Of a DNA stretch of 64,000 nt, positions 52,843 through 61,790 are shown piece by piece (positions within the stretch are counted from its first letter, which is position 1; the number at the start of each line of letters is the position of its first letter). The stretch is taken from positions 30,871-94,870 of the forward strand of contig NZ_JAPWHW010000019.1 in NCBI RefSeq assembly GCF_028369135.1, given 5' to 3'. Both the position numbers and the translations under genes were made by a program. This stretch comes from Roseovarius sp. ZX-A-9 (GTDB taxonomy: Bacteria; Pseudomonadota; Alphaproteobacteria; Rhodobacterales; Rhodobacteraceae). The notes under the pieces were generated by a model. That model ran no database searches and was not told the DNA's origin. It saw nothing but the letters and a program-made list of their open reading frames with translations.

Positions 52843-54387
52843 TCAACCGAACTGCGTGCCGATGCGAGTGGGCGCATCGAGTTTTTCCAGATGAGCGCAT
52901 ATCCAGGCCTCGATCTGGTCGAGCGGCATGGGGCGGCCGATGCCGAAGCCCTGCACATGGCCGCAGCCCAGTTGCGCGAGCAAGGCATGCTCTCCGGCGG
53001 TTTCCACCCCTTCAGCGAGCGTGTCGAGCCCCAGCCGTTCGGCCATCAGCAAGATGGCCGAAACCATGCGTTGCTGTTCGGGGTCGCGGTTCACTCTGGT
53101 CACGAAGGACCGGTCGATCTTGAGCCGCTGCACATCGAACCGCCGGATCGACGAGATCGAGGCATGGCCGGTGCCAAAATCATCGAGGTCGATCTGGCAG
53201 CCCAGTTTTGACAGGCCGCTGATGTTGCGAACGATGGTATCATCGGGCGAGCTGGCAACGACGGTTTCGAGTATCTCGATGCCGAGGCGTTCCTGGGCGA
53301 GCTCGAACCGGTCGAGTTCCCATTCGATCTTTTGCACCAGATTCGGATTGCGCAGCTCTTCCGGCGCGAAATCCACACTGATGCGCGGCACATCAAGCCC
53401 GCCCGCATCCCAGGATTTCAGCGCGCTGAGCGCACCGTATAGCATTACCTCGCCCAACCGTTCCATTCGGTTGGTGAGTTCCAGTGGAGGCAGGAATTCG
53501 GCGGGCGCAATCATGCCACGGGTTGGATGTGTCCAGCGCGCGAGCGCCTCGAACCCTGTGACCCGCCCCATATCGGTCGAGATTTGTGGCTGAAACCATG
53601 GGCCGATCTGGCCGGCGTCCAGTGCCTCGGAGACCTCGTCCGACAGGCCCGCATCGCTGAGAATCGTGGGCGCGTGCATTTCCTGGCTGTAGGCGCGCAT
53701 TGCGGATGGGCCGTGCCGCAGCGCCTCGGCCAATGCGGTTTCGGCGGCCTCCAGCAACGCGGGGCCGGCCTTGCGCCGCAGGTTGAAGTCAAGTGACAGG
53801 CCGACGGAGGCGCTATTGTAGACGGTCGCTCCATCCAGCAGTACCGGCTCTTCGAGGGCCCCATGGAGCCGGTTGGCCAGATGCAGCGCATCGCCAAGGT
53901 CAAGCCGCCGCACCGGTGCGATGGAGACCGCAAAGAGCGCGTCATCCAGCCGGCACACCCGATCGGGCGCGCGCAGGACCGATTTCAGCCGTGCCAGCAA
54001 TGTCTCGATCATCGCTTCGGCCGTGTCGGCCCCGAAGCGCTCTGGAAGGTCGCTGTAATCGTCGATCTGAAGGAGGATGCAGGCAGTGTGGCGGGAAGAC
54101 CTGTCTGCGCATTGCGCCGCGCAATCCAGAGCCGCCTGAAACCCGTCGCGGTCGATCGTCGCGTTGTCGTCATGGTAGGGGGCGCTCTGCGGGTCCGTCC
54201 AGACACCGGCAAAGGCCAGGCAGATCGGATACCCGAGTGCCAGCATGATCAGAATCTCTTCGCCACCCAACCAGAACCCGGCCAGCACAAATGCCGGCAA
54301 AAGCGCGAGGGCGGACGGATTTTGCAGCCCGAGACGCAAAGAGCGTCGCAGCCCGGTCAGAAACGGGATAAGGCGCGTGTTCATCAA
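52843..54387 (-). CDS. Membrane-anchored degenerate GGDEF / EAL protein (cyclic-di-GMP related)
   Basis: This 514-residue protein has two short membrane helices near the N-terminus (about 24-60). A diguanylate-cyclase-like domain follows (about 75-235) in which GGDEF is replaced by CRLDDALF, so it cannot make cyclic-di-GMP. The EAL domain (about 250-505) has GFEALARW with EAL at 280-282, ILETVV with the metal Glu, DLDDFGTGHASISSI near 401-415, and DTLAEGVET. The usual metal Asn (VNxS) is Asp in ISVDFAPEEL, so phosphodiesterase activity is plausible but uncertain. It lies between ttcA and yidC on the same strand and is separate from both in function. Confidence 0.92.
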   Translation of the reverse strand: MMNTRLIPFLTGLRRSLRLGLQNPSALALLPAFVLAGFWLGGEEILIMLALGYPICLAFAGVWTDPQSAPYHDDNATIDRDGFQAALDCAAQCADRSSRHTACILLQIDDYSDLPERFGADTAEAMIETLLARLKSVLRAPDRVCRLDDALFAVSIAPVRRLDLGDALHLANRLHGALEEPVLLDGATVYNSASVGLSLDFNLRRKAGPALLEAAETALAEALRHGPSAMRAYSQEMHAPTILSDAGLSDEVSEALDAGQIGPWFQPQISTDMGRVTGFEALARWTHPTRGMIAPAEFLPPLELTNRMERLGEVMLYGALSALKSWDAGGLDVPRISVDFAPEELRNPNLVQKIEWELDRFELAQERLGIEILETVVASSPDDTIVRNISGLSKLGCQIDLDDFGTGHASISSIRRFDVQRLKIDRSFVTRVNRDPEQQRMVSAILLMAERLGLDTLAEGVETAGEHALLAQLGCGHVQGFGIGRPMPLDQIEAWICAHLEKLDAPTRIGTQFG

Positions 54388-54440
54388 GCAAATCCCCTTA
54401 GATCACCTTTTAAGGCTAGCTGCGGGGTATCAACACACGC

Positions 54441-55334
54441 TTAACGCAAGTCGGGCACATCCTCGGAATTTTCATCAGATTTCACAGACCCCAGTGCTAG
54501 CCCGGTAAAATCAAACAGTTTCGGGTCCAGAAGATGCGACGGGCGCGCATTGGTCAGGGCGCGGAACATCACCTGCCTGCGGCCCGGACTGCGCGCCTCC
54601 CAACCATCGAGGATCTGTTTGACTTGCTGTCGTTGCAGCCCGTCCTGACTGCCGCACAGATCGCAGGGGATGATGGGATATTGCATGGCCTTGCTGAATT
54701 TTTCGCAATCGGCTTCGGCCACATGGGCCAGAGGCCGCAGCACGAACAGATCGCCCTCTTCGTTCACCAGCTTGGGCGGCATCGTCGCAAGGCGCCCGCC
54801 GTGAAAGAGATTCATGAAGAAGGTTTCCAGAATATCGTCGCGGTGATGGCCCAGCACGACAGCGGTGCAGCCTTCTTCGCGGGCGACACGGTAGAGATTG
54901 CCGCGCCGCAAGCGCGAGCAGAGCGCGCAGAATGTCCGGCCCTGGGGGACCTTGTCTACGACGATCGAATAGGTGTCCTGATATTCGATCCGGTGCGGCA
55001 CTTGCATGCGCTCCAGAAACTCTGGCAGCACTGTCGCCGGAAATCCGGGTTGCCCCTGATCGAGATTGCACGCCAGCAGGTCCACCGGCAGCAAGCCGCG
55101 CCATTTCAGCTCGTAAAGCACCGCCAGCAGGGTATAGCTATCCTTGCCGCCCGAGAGACATACCAGCCATTTGTCGCGCGCGCCGTCGGCGTCGCGGGCG
55201 GTGGCGGATACCATGCCATATTGCTCGACCGCCTCGCGGGTCTGGCGCAGGATGCGCTTGCGCAGCTTCTTGAACTCGGTCGTGCGGGGCGCGCCGTGAA
55301 AAAGTGGGTGAATATCGTCTGCATCATCTAGCAT
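54441..55334 (-). CDS. ttcA: tRNA 2-thiocytidine(32) synthetase TtcA
   Basis: This 297-residue Fe-S enzyme thiolates cytidine 32 of certain tRNAs. The ATP pyrophosphatase loop is [20 protein letters not shown], and the cluster-binding pair CxxC is in [38 protein letters not shown] and a third Cys group, [19 protein letters not shown], complete the family pattern. Length is normal. The ATG at 55334 ([10 protein letters not shown]) has only weak upstream ribosome-binding sequence. It lies 44 bases after the MFS gene, so a shared transcript is likely. Confidence 0.96.
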   Translation of the reverse strand: MLDDADDIHPLFHGAPRTTEFKKLRKRILRQTREAVEQYGMVSATARDADGARDKWLVCLSGGKDSYTLLAVLYELKWRGLLPVDLLACNLDQGQPGFPATVLPEFLERMQVPHRIEYQDTYSIVVDKVPQGRTFCALCSRLRRGNLYRVAREEGCTAVVLGHHRDDILETFFMNLFHGGRLATMPPKLVNEEGDLFVLRPLAHVAEADCEKFSKAMQYPIIPCDLCGSQDGLQRQQVKQILDGWEARSPGRRQVMFRALTNARPSHLLDPKLFDFTGLALGSVKSDENSEDVPDLR

Positions 55335-55378
55335 GGGCAGGCTTTAGGGCTTTCGCGCCCCTCGGGCAAGGGGCGCGA

Positions 55379-56650
55379 TCAGCGGTTGGGTTGCTGGACT
55401 TCGCTCAGTTTCAGCGCGGCCAGTGCTGCCAGCGCGCTGAGGCCGGCAAAGATCGCCAGAACGACGGATGGCCCGGCCAGATCCGCGAGCAGGCCAAACC
55501 CGCCACCGGCCAGCAGCAAAACGCCGATCACGGTATTGGACAGCGCGGTATAGATCGCCTTGCCGCCCTGGGTGTCCATATCCGTCAGATGTGTCTTGCG
55601 CCCCGCGCGCACGCCCTCATAGGCGATCTGTGCGGCAAAGATGAAGAGCGCCGCCATTGCCGGCCCGCCGATTCCCCCGGTGACCAGCCCGATCGCGGCA
55701 GCGCCACCCAGGGCAACCGCCGCCGTGGCTCCGGATAACGCCAGCGTCATCCGGCTGGAGCGATCCGACAGGCGGCCCCAGATGTAGGACGAACCGATCG
55801 CGGCAAGCGACGAGGCGACCATCAGCAGGCCAAGATTGCCCAACCTTGCCGCGCTGCCTGCGTTGCTGAGCATGACGAGGAAAGGCGGGGCCAGAGCGGT
55901 GGGGATGAGCAGGGCGCGCACCAGCACATAGGCCCGGAATTCGGCATCTGTGCGCAACGGCCTGATCACCGCGCGCGCGGTGTCGAATCCATCGGCGTTC
56001 AGATCTGCCTTTGGCTCATCCAGTTGCACAAAGGTGGCGGCGGCCATGAGCCACAGCGCGCCGGCGACCATGATGGCAACCGAAAGGCTGGTCACGCTCA
56101 GCGGCGGTACGCCGATGCTGAGGCCCAGTGCGAAGGCAAAGACCGCGATTGCCGAAACTGTGCCTGCCGCGCCCGAAACCGTGCCACGCGATCCCTTGGC
56201 CAGGGTGCGGGCCGCGATGTCCTTGTAGCTGGCCGAACATACCGCACGTGCCAACGCAAGTGCGGCCAGACAGCCAAGGATAACCCAGCCCGCGCGCGCA
56301 CCCTCCAACGTGAGGGCGGCGCAGGCGACCCCGAGTGCTGCCAGCCCCTGCAGCATGGCCCCGCCCGCCCAGAAATACTTGCGCACCCGGCGGCGCTGGA
56401 TCTCTCGGGCCAGCAGGATCTGCGGCAACAGCGCACCCGCCTCGCGGATCGGGACCAGCGCGCCGATCAGGTATCCGGGTGCGCCGACGGCGCTCATCAG
56501 CCACGCCAGCACCAGTTTGGGGTCGATCAGCCCATCGGCCAGCTTGGTGGCCGAAAGCGACGCAAAATGCCGCATGAAGCGCTGCGCTTCGCCCTTGTCG
56601 TCAGGTGAGTGGGCGCCGGTCATGGCGCGGTACAGTCTGGTTATCGACAC
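55379..56650 (-). CDS. Major facilitator superfamily transporter
   Basis: This 423-residue membrane protein has about 12 hydrophobic segments. After a hydrophilic start (AQRFMRHFASLSATKLADGL), VGAPGYLIGALVPIREAGAL resembles the A-motif area. YIWGRLSDRSSRMTLALSG near residue 290 is the matching loop in the second half. Substrate prediction is not possible, although the family includes drug and sugar-phosphate exporters. It runs towards ttcA and is divergent from the pentapeptide-repeat gene, with about 130 bases between their starts. Confidence 0.88.
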   Translation of the reverse strand: MSITRLYRAMTGAHSPDDKGEAQRFMRHFASLSATKLADGLIDPKLVLAWLMSAVGAPGYLIGALVPIREAGALLPQILLAREIQRRRVRKYFWAGGAMLQGLAALGVACAALTLEGARAGWVILGCLAALALARAVCSASYKDIAARTLAKGSRGTVSGAAGTVSAIAVFAFALGLSIGVPPLSVTSLSVAIMVAGALWLMAAATFVQLDEPKADLNADGFDTARAVIRPLRTDAEFRAYVLVRALLIPTALAPPFLVMLSNAGSAARLGNLGLLMVASSLAAIGSSYIWGRLSDRSSRMTLALSGATAAVALGGAAAIGLVTGGIGGPAMAALFIFAAQIAYEGVRAGRKTHLTDMDTQGGKAIYTALSNTVIGVLLLAGGGFGLLADLAGPSVVLAIFAGLSALAALAALKLSEVQQPNR

Positions 56651-56783
56651 GCCTCGCCCCTTGCTCTGTGATCGCCCTGTATCTGTGTCGCATGTGCGCG
56701 ACCCGCAGGAAAGACTCGCAATAAAAATGTCGCGCGCAGACCTTTGCCGCAGCTATGCTGCCCGGGAAAGGAGTGCCGCCCAC

Positions 56784-58463
56784 ATGAGCGACATGGACCC
56801 ACCGAACGAACCCGACGCGCCCAGCGCACCCGGTCCCTTCAGTAGCCGCCGCTTGCCGATGACCTTCGGGATGCTGGTTTTCGGCTTCGGCGTGGCGGCG
56901 GGTTTTCTACTGGCGTTCTCGGGCTACGGGCTGGAGGACAGTGCAGGGCTGATCATCAGCATATTCCTATCGCTGATCGGGATGCTGCTGATCGTGGGGG
57001 CGATCCTGTTGTTCTTTCGCCGGCGTCTCTGGTCTTTGCTTTTTGGTCGGGCAGAGGCGCAGCTGGAGATGTTCGCCACGCCGTTGTCGCGCGTGGCGAG
57101 TGGGGCCGCGGCGCGCGACCCCAAGGCCGCGACCGACGCTGCCCGCGACCTGTTGCAGCTGACGTTCGCGCGCTATGCATGGGTATCGACGCGGCGCTGG
57201 CTGATTGCCGCGCTGACCGGGCTGATCGCCGCGATGGCGGCGCTGTCGGGCACGGCGCTGCTGTTCAAGCAGAACCAGTTGATCGAAGTGCAATCGGGCC
57301 TGCTGATTGAGCAGAATGCGCGCATTACCGAACAGACCGCCCTGCTGGCCACGCAGGTGGAGTTGGCCGAAGCACAGCGCAACGCGGCGCTTGCGGTCGA
57401 GATGACCGAGATCGCAGCATTGCTGGGTGCGGCGCTCGACCGTTCGGAACAGGCATTGGGGAGCGGGGCGGCGCAGTATGTCGCGGTGCTCGATCCCGAC
57501 AGGGATATCAGCCAGAGCCTGCGGATGCGCATCATCTCGGCCTCGCGGGCGTCCAAGCCGTACCGATTTCTGGCGCCTGCCCTGCGGGCCTATGACACGG
57601 CCGACAAGATGCGTGTTGCATCGAGCCGCCGCCGCGATGACCTACCGCTTTTTTACGAAGGGGCCGCCGCGGGCTTTCGCTGGCAGAAGCCGAGCAGTGG
57701 CACCGATCTGATCGACCGGCCCGCCAGCCCCGAACGCGCGCAACTGCTGGAGATCATGACCCGGTCAGGGCTGCGCGAACTGGAGGGATTCAACTTCTTC
57801 GGGCTTGATCTGTCCTTTGCCTATGCCGAGGACATGTCACTGTTTGGCCTCAGCCTGCAAGGCGCGCAATTGAGCTATGCCAGTTTTGCCCGTGCGCAGA
57901 TACTCGAGACGGATTTCGGCGGTGCATCACTGGAGAACGCTCGCTTTCACGGGGCGCGGATCGAGCGCAGCCAGTTCCGCAGCTTTACTCCCGAGACGGC
58001 CAAGGGCCCCTATGCAGGGCCGGACGCCTTTGGTCCGACGTTCCTGTCGGGTGCGTCCTTTGCCGGGGCGTTTCTGCGAGAGGTGGATTTCACGGATGCC
58101 AGTGCGATCACCGCCGATTTCGACGGCGCGACGCTGCACACCGTGTCGCTGGCTGGCGCGATTCTGGGCGGTGCGACCTTTCGGGATGCGGTGCTGCTGG
58201 ACGTGGATTTCACAGGTGCGGGCCTGCAATCGGTCGAATTTGACGGGGCGTTCGTGCTGCGCGAGGACTTCATGGATGCGCTGGACCTAGCGGCGGCGCC
58301 GGGCACCTTTCGCGCTGACCGTTACGTGCTGGAGCCGAGCAGCATAGATGCGTTGATGAAGGTGGATTCGGCCTATCAGGCACTGGCCCGCATAGACATC
58401 CCCGAAATCGAGGGCGATGCGCGGGTCTGGCGGATAAAGCGGGTGAAGCCGTTCGAGGAGTGA
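56784..58463 (+). CDS. Membrane-anchored pentapeptide-repeat protein
   Basis: This 559-residue protein has a hydrophilic Pro-rich start, two adjacent membrane helices (MLVFGFGVAAGFLLAFSG; LIISIFLSLIGMLLIVGAIL) and a soluble stretch. A third helix (LIAALTGLIAAMAALSGTAL) leads into a coiled coil (about 165-200; LIEVQSGLLIEQNARI). The C-terminal half is a pentapeptide-repeat beta-helix (LSLQGAQLSYASFARAQILE, then LAGAILGGATFRDAVLLDVD) made of A(D/N/S)F/L-type units. This resembles signalling or scaffold proteins of Rhodobacterales with unknown role. AAAGGAG precedes the ATG at 56784. The in-frame extension upstream overlaps the divergent MFS promoter and is not coding. Confidence 0.85.
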   Translation: MSDMDPPNEPDAPSAPGPFSSRRLPMTFGMLVFGFGVAAGFLLAFSGYGLEDSAGLIISIFLSLIGMLLIVGAILLFFRRRLWSLLFGRAEAQLEMFATPLSRVASGAAARDPKAATDAARDLLQLTFARYAWVSTRRWLIAALTGLIAAMAALSGTALLFKQNQLIEVQSGLLIEQNARITEQTALLATQVELAEAQRNAALAVEMTEIAALLGAALDRSEQALGSGAAQYVAVLDPDRDISQSLRMRIISASRASKPYRFLAPALRAYDTADKMRVASSRRRDDLPLFYEGAAAGFRWQKPSSGTDLIDRPASPERAQLLEIMTRSGLRELEGFNFFGLDLSFAYAEDMSLFGLSLQGAQLSYASFARAQILETDFGGASLENARFHGARIERSQFRSFTPETAKGPYAGPDAFGPTFLSGASFAGAFLREVDFTDASAITADFDGATLHTVSLAGAILGGATFRDAVLLDVDFTGAGLQSVEFDGAFVLREDFMDALDLAAAPGTFRADRYVLEPSSIDALMKVDSAYQALARIDIPEIEGDARVWRIKRVKPFEE

Positions 58464-58520
58464 ACGCGGTGCCGCTGCGGCTTCCAAGCGGCCCTTATTC
58501 TGCGCGCAAGAGGGCCGCGC

Positions 58521-58742
58521 TCAATCAGGCACGTTGTCCACACCCGAGCCGCCCCACGGGTTGCAGCGCAGGATGCGGCGCGCGGCAAGCCAGCCGCCTT
58601 TGATGCCGCCGTGGCGTTCCAACGCCTCCAGTGCATAGGCGCTGCATGTCGGATGGAACCGGCAGCCATGCCCGACCCACGGGCTGAGCAGCAGGCGATA
58701 GCCGCGCACCGGCAGTGACAGGACACGGGCGAGCGGTGTCAT
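58521..58742 (-). CDS. yidD: Membrane protein insertion efficiency factor YidD
   Basis: This 73-residue amphipathic peripheral membrane protein supports YidC-dependent insertion. The family pattern is complete: PVRGYRLLLSPWVGHGCRFH, PTCSAYALEALERHGGIKGG and RRILRCNPWGGSGVDNVPD, with three conserved Cys. Its ATG overlaps the rnpA stop by four bases (ATGA). In many bacteria yidC follows directly. Here the next genes belong to other functions, and yidC lies nearly 6 kb to the left on the same strand. Confidence 0.96.
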   Translation of the reverse strand: MTPLARVLSLPVRGYRLLLSPWVGHGCRFHPTCSAYALEALERHGGIKGGWLAARRILRCNPWGGSGVDNVPD

Positions 58743-59158
58743 CCCGGTGTCTGCCCGTGCAATTTGCGCAGCGCATGGTCCAAGTCGCCCTTGAGCCGCT
58801 CGAATGGGCGGGCGGCGGTGGCTTCGGCCCGACCGATCAGCACATAATCCCAGCCGGGCAGGGCGGCATCCGGCAGCACCGCGCGCGCGGCTTCGCGCAG
58901 CCGCCGCTTGGCGCGATTGCGGGCGACGGCGTTGCCGACTTTCTTGGAACAGGTGAAGCCGACGCGGACCAGATCGCTGCCGTCATCGCGGCGGCGGGCC
59001 TGCACCATCACGCCGGCGGTTCCGCAGCGGCGCGCGCGCGCTGCGGCAAGAAAATCGGCGCGCTTGCGCATGATCACTGGCTGGATGGCATCCGGGCGCG
59101 ACGAAACCGCCGGTGGCATAGTCCCGGCATTGCTGACGGGGGCCTCCGGCGGTGTCAT
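58739..59158 (-). CDS. rnpA: Ribonuclease P protein component
   Basis: This 139-residue RNase P protein binds precursor tRNA leaders and the catalytic RNA. It has an N-terminal extension of about 25 Pro/Ala-rich residues, then IMRKRADFLAAARARRCGTA, GFTCSKKVGNAVARNRAKRR with the RNR signature, and DYVLIGRAEATAARPFERLK. The ATG at 59158 is chosen over a TTG three codons earlier because AGGATTGCACGAA gives a ribosome-binding site at proper spacing for the ATG. It lies 22 bases from rpmH, the universal order. Confidence 0.95.
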   Translation of the reverse strand: MTPPEAPVSNAGTMPPAVSSRPDAIQPVIMRKRADFLAAARARRCGTAGVMVQARRRDDGSDLVRVGFTCSKKVGNAVARNRAKRRLREAARAVLPDAALPGWDYVLIGRAEATAARPFERLKGDLDHALRKLHGQTPG

Positions 59159-59180
59159 TTCGTGCAATCCTGTTGAGCGC

Positions 59181-59315
59181 TTACGCGCTCAGCGACTTGC
59201 GGCCGCGCGCGCGACGCGCGTTCAGGATCTTGCGGCCTGCTTTGGTGGCCATGCGTGCGCGAAAACCGTGGCGCCGCTTGCGTACCAGGTTCGAGGGTTG
59301 AAAGGTGCGTTTCAT
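59181..59315 (-). CDS. rpmH: 50S ribosomal protein L34
   Basis: This 44-residue, very basic ribosomal protein translates as [20 protein letters not shown] followed by [20 protein letters not shown] and a short SLSA end, a complete L34. It is followed by rnpA after 22 bases. A well-formed promoter lies about 80 bases upstream of its ATG. It heads the rpmH-rnpA-yidD transcript. The gene is often found near the replication origin, but no dnaA, DnaA boxes or other origin features are in this window. Confidence 0.98.
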
Positions 59316-59395
59316 CGCTCCATCTCCGACTTTTGTTCGAGCGGCAGACGCGGGAATAGGATTCGCGCAGGGCCCGGTGAGTATCCGAAGCCCGG

Positions 59396-59424
59396 TCTAT
59401 AGAGGGCCGTTTTCGCCAAGTCAA
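59396..59424 (-). promoter_or_regulatory. Sigma-70 promoter of rpmH-rnpA-yidD
   Basis: Read leftward, TTGACT (59419-59424), 17 bases, TATAGA (59396-59401). This is the best housekeeping promoter match in the window. A start site near 59389 gives a leader of about 75 bases. Confidence 0.75.
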
Positions 59425-59612
59425 ACCCGTGCAAGGCCATTTGCAACAAAATTCCTGCGATACGAAGGGGTGATGTTACAAAAGCGGGTAGATGGTGCCG
59501 GTACCCGTGCCGATACTTCACCTGCGATCAAGCGCGCGTGATCCGGCTATCAATTTCATGCGGTGCCCTTCATCTAGGGTTTTCATAGATCGCCTAGAAA
59601 GACCGCACTATC

Positions 59613-60344
59613 ATGGACCATTCCACGCCCGCGACCAAGCACAAGTACCTGCGGCATGCGCCGCTGGCCGCGATTCTGATCGTTGCCGCGATCGGCGCAT
59701 TCACGTTGCGCGAACACCTCAGCTTTGACGTGCTGCGCGAAAACCGCGAGGCGCTGCTGGCGTTTCGCGATTCCCATTTCATCGCCATGGTCGCGGCCTT
59801 CATCGGGCTCTATTTCGTGATCGTCGCCTTTTCGCTGCCCGGCGCAGCAGTGGCGTCGGTGACGGGCGGGTTTCTGTTTGGCCTCGCGCTGGGCACCACG
59901 TTCAACGTTCTGGCCGCCTCGCTCGGGGCGTTCGCGATTTTCTGGGCGGCGCGTGCGGGGTTGGGCAAAACGTTGGCCGCACGGATGGAAGCATCAGAGG
60001 GGACATTGCAAAAAATCAACACCGGCCTGCGCGAGAACGAGATCAGTGTGCTGTTCCTTCTGCGTTTGGTGCCCGCCGTGCCGTTTTTTGTCGCCAACCT
60101 TCTGCCCGCGCTGGTCGGCGTGAAGTTCCGTAATTTCGCGATCACCACATCGCTCGGAATCATTCCCGGGGCGTTGGTCTTTACCTGGATCGGTGTCGGG
60201 CTGGGCGAGGTTTTTGACCGCGGCGGCAGCCCCGACCTAAGTCTGCTGTGGGAACCGCAGGTTATCGGCCCGCTTCTGGGTCTCAGCGCGCTGGCGGCGC
60301 TGCCCATTGTAATCAAGGCCCTCCGGGGCATGAAAGGCCACTGA
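59613..60344 (+). CDS. TVP38/TMEM64-family (DedA-superfamily) membrane protein
   Basis: This 243-residue inner-membrane protein has about six helices: PLAAILIVAAIGAFTL, FIGLYFVIVAFSLPGAAVAS and LGTTFNVLAASLGAFAIFWA. The SNARE-associated/DedA-type core has LPGAAVASVTGGFLFGLALG and RLVPAVPFFVANLLPALVGV, with the conserved Pro/Arg motifs. DedA-superfamily proteins act as lipid scramblases or transporters, and the substrate of TVP38 members is unclear. Its stop is three bases before a flavin disulfide-reductase gene. This pairing is common across bacteria and suggests a joint function. Confidence 0.92.
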   Translation: MDHSTPATKHKYLRHAPLAAILIVAAIGAFTLREHLSFDVLRENREALLAFRDSHFIAMVAAFIGLYFVIVAFSLPGAAVASVTGGFLFGLALGTTFNVLAASLGAFAIFWAARAGLGKTLAARMEASEGTLQKINTGLRENEISVLFLLRLVPAVPFFVANLLPALVGVKFRNFAITTSLGIIPGALVFTWIGVGLGEVFDRGGSPDLSLLWEPQVIGPLLGLSALAALPIVIKALRGMKGH

Positions 60345-60347
60345 ATC

Positions 60348-61766
60348 ATGACTAAACTGAAAACGGATATCCTCGTGATCGGGGCAGGTTCCGGCGGCCT
60401 TTCGGTCGCGGCTGGCGCGGTGCAGATGGGGGCAAGGGTTGTCCTGCTGGAAGGCCACAAGATGGGCGGCGATTGCCTGAATTACGGCTGCGTTCCTTCA
60501 AAGGCGCTGATCGCGTCGGGCAAGGCCGCCTATGCGCAGGCCCATGCAGATAAGTTCGGCGTGGCGAATGTCATCCCAAAGGTGGACTATGCTGCCGTCA
60601 AGGACCACGTGGCAGATGTGATCGACACCATCGCTCCGGTCGACAGCCAGGAACGGTTCGAGGGTCTCGGCGTGCAGGTGATCCGTGAATTCGGCACGTT
60701 CATTTCACCCACCGAAGTGCAGGCAGGCGACACGGTGATCACCGCGCGGCGCATCGTGATTGCCACTGGGTCGTCGCCGTTGGTGCCACCGATCCCCGGG
60801 CTGGACAAGGTGCCCTATCTGACCAACGAGACGCTGTTTGGTCTGCGCGAACAGCCTGATCATCTGCTGATCATCGGCGGTGGTCCGATCGGCATGGAAA
60901 TGGCGCAGGCGCATGTCCGGCTGGGCAGCCGTGTCACGGTCATCGAAGGGGACAAGGCGCTGGGCAAGGATGACCCCGAAACCGCCGCCATTGTGCTGGA
61001 CCGGCTGCGCGGCGAGGGCATCGAGATTGCCGAGGATGCAATGGCATCCGAAGTTCGCGGCAAACCCGGTATGGTCGAGGTCGAAGTCAAGGATGGTCGC
61101 GTCTTCAAGGGGTCGCATTTGCTGATGGCGGTGGGGCGCAAGGCCAATATGGACGGGCTGAACCTCGATGCGGCGGGAATCGCTACCACCAGAGCGGGGA
61201 TCAAGGTGGACGACCGCCTGAAGACCACCAATTCCCGCGTCTACGCCATTGGGGACGTGGCAGGGGGGATGCAATTTACCCATGTGGCAGGCTATCACGC
61301 CGGTGTCATCATCCGCTCGGCGCTCTTTGCCCTGCCGTCAAAGCAGCGCACGGACCACATTCCCTGGGCCACCTACACAGAACCCGAACTGGCGCAGGTG
61401 GGCCAGACCGAGGCGCAGGCGCGCCAGGCGCATGGTGACAAGCTGGAAGTGGTCAGGTTTGAATACGCCCATAACGACCGGGCGATTGCCGAGCGCAAGA
61501 CGACGGGTCTGATCAAGGTGATGGTGGTCAAGGGGCGGCCGGTTGGCGTGTCTATCGCGGGCGCACAGGCGGGCGAGCTGATCAACCTCTGGGCGCTGGC
61601 TTTGGCCAACAGGATGAAGATGAAACAGGTGGCCGCGATGGTCGCGGCCTACCCGACAATCGGCGAGATCAACAAACGGGCGGCGGGGGCCTATTTCTCG
61701 CCCCGGCTCTTTGATAGTCCTGTGGTCAAGCGGGTGGTGGGCCTGGTCCAGCGCTGGCTACCCTGA
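60348..61766 (+). CDS. FAD-dependent pyridine nucleotide-disulfide oxidoreductase (lipoamide dehydrogenase/mercuric reductase-like)
   Basis: This 472-residue class-I flavin disulfide reductase binds FAD at DILVIGAGSGGLSVAAGAVQ, has the redox pair in GGDCLNYGCVPSKALIASGK (CxxxxC) and NAD(P)H binding at LLIIGGGPIGMEMAQAHVRL. The second FAD motif is VYAIGDVAGGMQFTHVAGYH. The C-terminal dimer domain lacks the usual HPT His-Glu motif (MVAAYPTIGEIN has Tyr-Pro-Thr in its place), so it is probably not lipoamide dehydrogenase. It lacks the extra Cys pair of mercuric reductase. The actual substrate is unknown. It is three bases from the TVP38 gene and 24 from a histidine kinase. Confidence 0.93.
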   Translation: MTKLKTDILVIGAGSGGLSVAAGAVQMGARVVLLEGHKMGGDCLNYGCVPSKALIASGKAAYAQAHADKFGVANVIPKVDYAAVKDHVADVIDTIAPVDSQERFEGLGVQVIREFGTFISPTEVQAGDTVITARRIVIATGSSPLVPPIPGLDKVPYLTNETLFGLREQPDHLLIIGGGPIGMEMAQAHVRLGSRVTVIEGDKALGKDDPETAAIVLDRLRGEGIEIAEDAMASEVRGKPGMVEVEVKDGRVFKGSHLLMAVGRKANMDGLNLDAAGIATTRAGIKVDDRLKTTNSRVYAIGDVAGGMQFTHVAGYHAGVIIRSALFALPSKQRTDHIPWATYTEPELAQVGQTEAQARQAHGDKLEVVRFEYAHNDRAIAERKTTGLIKVMVVKGRPVGVSIAGAQAGELINLWALALANRMKMKQVAAMVAAYPTIGEINKRAAGAYFSPRLFDSPVVKRVVGLVQRWLP

Positions 61767-61790
61767 GCAGGAGGCGCGAGGGCTGGAGAG

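Noticed and set aside
58521..59315. Replication origin near rpmH-rnpA
   Set aside because: No dnaA, dnaN, DnaA-box cluster or AT-rich unwinding region is visible, and the gene pair alone is not evidence of an origin.
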